From the NCBI RefSeq assembly GCF_030159855.1, contig NZ_BSNG01000003.1, forward strand, positions 359,172-423,171: 64,000 nt of DNA. Direction: 5' to 3'. This DNA comes from Devosia yakushimensis. GTDB lineage: Bacteria > Pseudomonadota > Alphaproteobacteria > Rhizobiales > Devosiaceae. Of this stretch, positions 62,834-64,000 are shown in pieces (within the stretch, counting starts at the first letter, position 1; each line of letters starts with the position of its first letter). The notes under the pieces were generated by a model that worked only from the letters and a program-made list of their open reading frames with translations, ran no database searches and was not told the DNA's origin. A program made the position numbers and the translations under genes.

Positions 62834-62951
62834 ATGTCAGGCCCGAGGCCGACCGAGAGGGAGAGGCAGGCCGCGAGGGGTTCGAGCCGCTCCGGTCCAG
62901 AGAGAGCGCCGCGCGCGGCTCGATTTCCGGTTGCTCTCCGAGGATCCCGAT

Positions 62952-64000
62952 ATGACCCCGACCTCCGCATCGGCGGCAGTGATTGCCGCTGCGAACGTCC
63001 CCCTCGCCAAGCCCGACACGTCTGCCGCGGTGTTCGCGGCCGCGACGCTTCTCCTTCCCCATCTCGAGCGCGGTGAGCGCATCGATGCGCCGATCCTGCG
63101 CGCCAGCATGGAGGCGGCCTTCGGCGCCTCCGATGCCGCTGGCGCCTGGGACTGGAAGCAGGCCTACGAGGCCTGTGAGGCGGCCACCGTGCTATTCCTG
63201 CGCAAGTACGGAAAGGCGCTGTTCCGCAAAGCCGCGTCTCCGGCTTTGCGGCTTTCCGCGCTGTCAAGAATTGCGGGCCTGCTGCCCACGCACACCCGCC
63301 GCTCCAAAGAGTCACAGGTCTTCCAGCAGTTCTCGACGCCGATCCCGCTCGGGCTGGTCGCGGTGACGGCCGCCGCCATCACGCCGGCCGACCGCGTGCT
63401 CGAGCCCTCGGCCGGCACCGGGCTCCTCGCCATCCTGGCCGAGATCGCCGGCGCCACGCCGCTCCTCAACGAACTCGCCGAGATACGCGCCGGCCTTCTC
63501 GCCTCCCTCTTTCCTTCCGTGTCCGTCACCCGCTTCGATGCCGCCCAGATCGACGACCATCTCGACCCGGGCGCCGTGCCGAGCGTGGTGTTGATGAATC
63601 CGCCGTTCTCGGTGATGGCCAATGTCGAAGGCCGCGTCGCCGACGCGGTGGTCCGCCATGTCGCCTCGGCGCTGGCGCGGCTGGCGCCGGGCGGCCGGCT
63701 GGTGACCATCACCGGCGCCAGCTTCGCGCCCGACAATCCTGCCTGGGCGCCGGCATTTTCGCGCCTGCAGGAGCGGGGCCGCGTCGTGTTCTCGGCCGCG
63801 ATCGACGGCACCGTCTATGCGAGACACGGCACGACCATCGATACGCGGCTCACCGTCATCGACAAGTTGCCGGCCGACGATCCTGCTGTCTTCCCGACCG
63901 CGCCCGGCGTCGCGCCCGATGCCGCCACGCTGCTGGCCTGGGTCGGCGCTCACCTGCCGCCGCGCATCCCGATCGCCCTGCCGGACTCCTCGCCCGCGAC
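62952..64000 (+). CDS. Strawberry-notch-like helicase/methylase, N-terminal part (runs off the window)
   Basis: 349 codons are visible with no stop. After an Ala-rich start (MTPTSASAAVIAAANVPLAK), a DNA-methylase-like domain shows motif I RVLEPSAGTGLLAILAEIAG and motif IV VVLMNPPFSVMANV. In alphaproteobacterial islands this N-terminus belongs to a very large (over 1,000 residue) protein with a downstream strawberry-notch helicase domain; that half is not in the window, so the full name is inferred from context. It probably processes element DNA. Confidence 0.85.
   Translation, partial: MTPTSASAAVIAAANVPLAKPDTSAAVFAAATLLLPHLERGERIDAPILRASMEAAFGASDAAGAWDWKQAYEACEAATVLFLRKYGKALFRKAASPALRLSALSRIAGLLPTHTRRSKESQVFQQFSTPIPLGLVAVTAAAITPADRVLEPSAGTGLLAILAEIAGATPLLNELAEIRAGLLASLFPSVSVTRFDAAQIDDHLDPGAVPSVVLMNPPFSVMANVEGRVADAVVRHVASALARLAPGGRLVTITGASFAPDNPAWAPAFSRLQERGRVVFSAAIDGTVYARHGTTIDTRLTVIDKLPADDPAVFPTAPGVAPDAATLLAWVGAHLPPRIPIALPDSSPA

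Overview
The window reads as a chromosomal stretch of an alphaproteobacterium, most likely a Hyphomicrobiales (Rhizobium/Devosia-like) soil or plant-associated organism. This is inferred from the dense ABC-transport and catabolic gene content, the many LysR/MocR/ROK regulators, ATGA-overlapping operons, and an alphaproteobacterial-style mobile-element core at the right end. No tRNA, rRNA, integrase or CRISPR array was seen. The DNA is mixed in GC for the first 48 kb and visibly more GC-rich from about 48.5 kb onward.

Layout. (1) 1-4.5 kb: a D-cysteine desulfhydrase-like PLP enzyme cut by the window edge, a polar amino-acid ABC transporter and a LysR regulator, all on the minus strand; probably uptake and breakdown of a sulfur or D-amino acid. 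(2) 4.5-9.9 kb: scarred DNA. It holds an AbiEii/IS3 chimeric relic, an iron-type alcohol dehydrogenase divergent from a LysR regulator across a clear inverted repeat, a dapA-5'/mmsA-3' fusion relic, and an intact PLP-homeostasis protein. (3) 10-23.5 kb: a nitrogen/sulfur catabolic neighbourhood with a His-tailed MFS transporter, a ferric/polyamine-type ABC transporter, a cystathionine-lyase-like enzyme, a MocR regulator, a RidA/D-amino-acid-oxidoreductase pair, gamma-glutamyltransferase and an octopine-dehydrogenase-family enzyme. (4) 23.9-30.3 kb: a rubredoxin / FMN protein / rubredoxin-reductase operon, a bile-acid-symporter-like transporter split by a -1 shift at a T-run, a DapA-like aldolase, and a LysE exporter with its LysG/ArgP regulator. 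(5) 30.4-34.9 kb: LysR genes (one a relic), a DODA-type dioxygenase and SnoaL-fold proteins behind a 21-bp palindrome. (6) 34.9-48.2 kb: a glycoside-use locus with GH78 rhamnosidase, GH2 beta-galactosidase with a malectin-like tail, a peptide/oligosaccharide-type ABC transporter and a ROK repressor; two matching CTTTCA-N3-TGAAAG operators lie in front of the transporter operons. (7) 48.5-57.4 kb: a defence cargo block with a complete type III CBASS (CapH/CapP-like switch, DUF2188 protein, TRIP13-like ATPase, a companion protein, HORMA, CdnC cyclase, NucC nuclease), a CxCGH protein of unknown role, then a Fic protein behind five 24-bp tandem repeats, and an HNH-like gene. (8) 57.4-64 kb: the conserved core of an integrative or conjugative island (ArdC antirestriction, DUF2958, a very large ParB-like protein, small unknowns, and the start of a strawberry-notch-like helicase/methylase). 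ArdC and ParB share a structured leader.

How the parts work together. The CBASS block is the strongest single system. Phage infection or another cue would lead HORMA to activate CdnC, TRIP13 would reset HORMA, the cyclic tri-nucleotide product would activate NucC, and CapH/CapP would gate transcription from the divergent promoter. The left half is metabolic: imported amino-acid and gamma-glutamyl compounds in one part and rhamnosyl/galactosyl oligosaccharides in another. Several genes carry single-base shifts at short homopolymers (26612, 58960), which are either real decay or recoding, or sequence errors.
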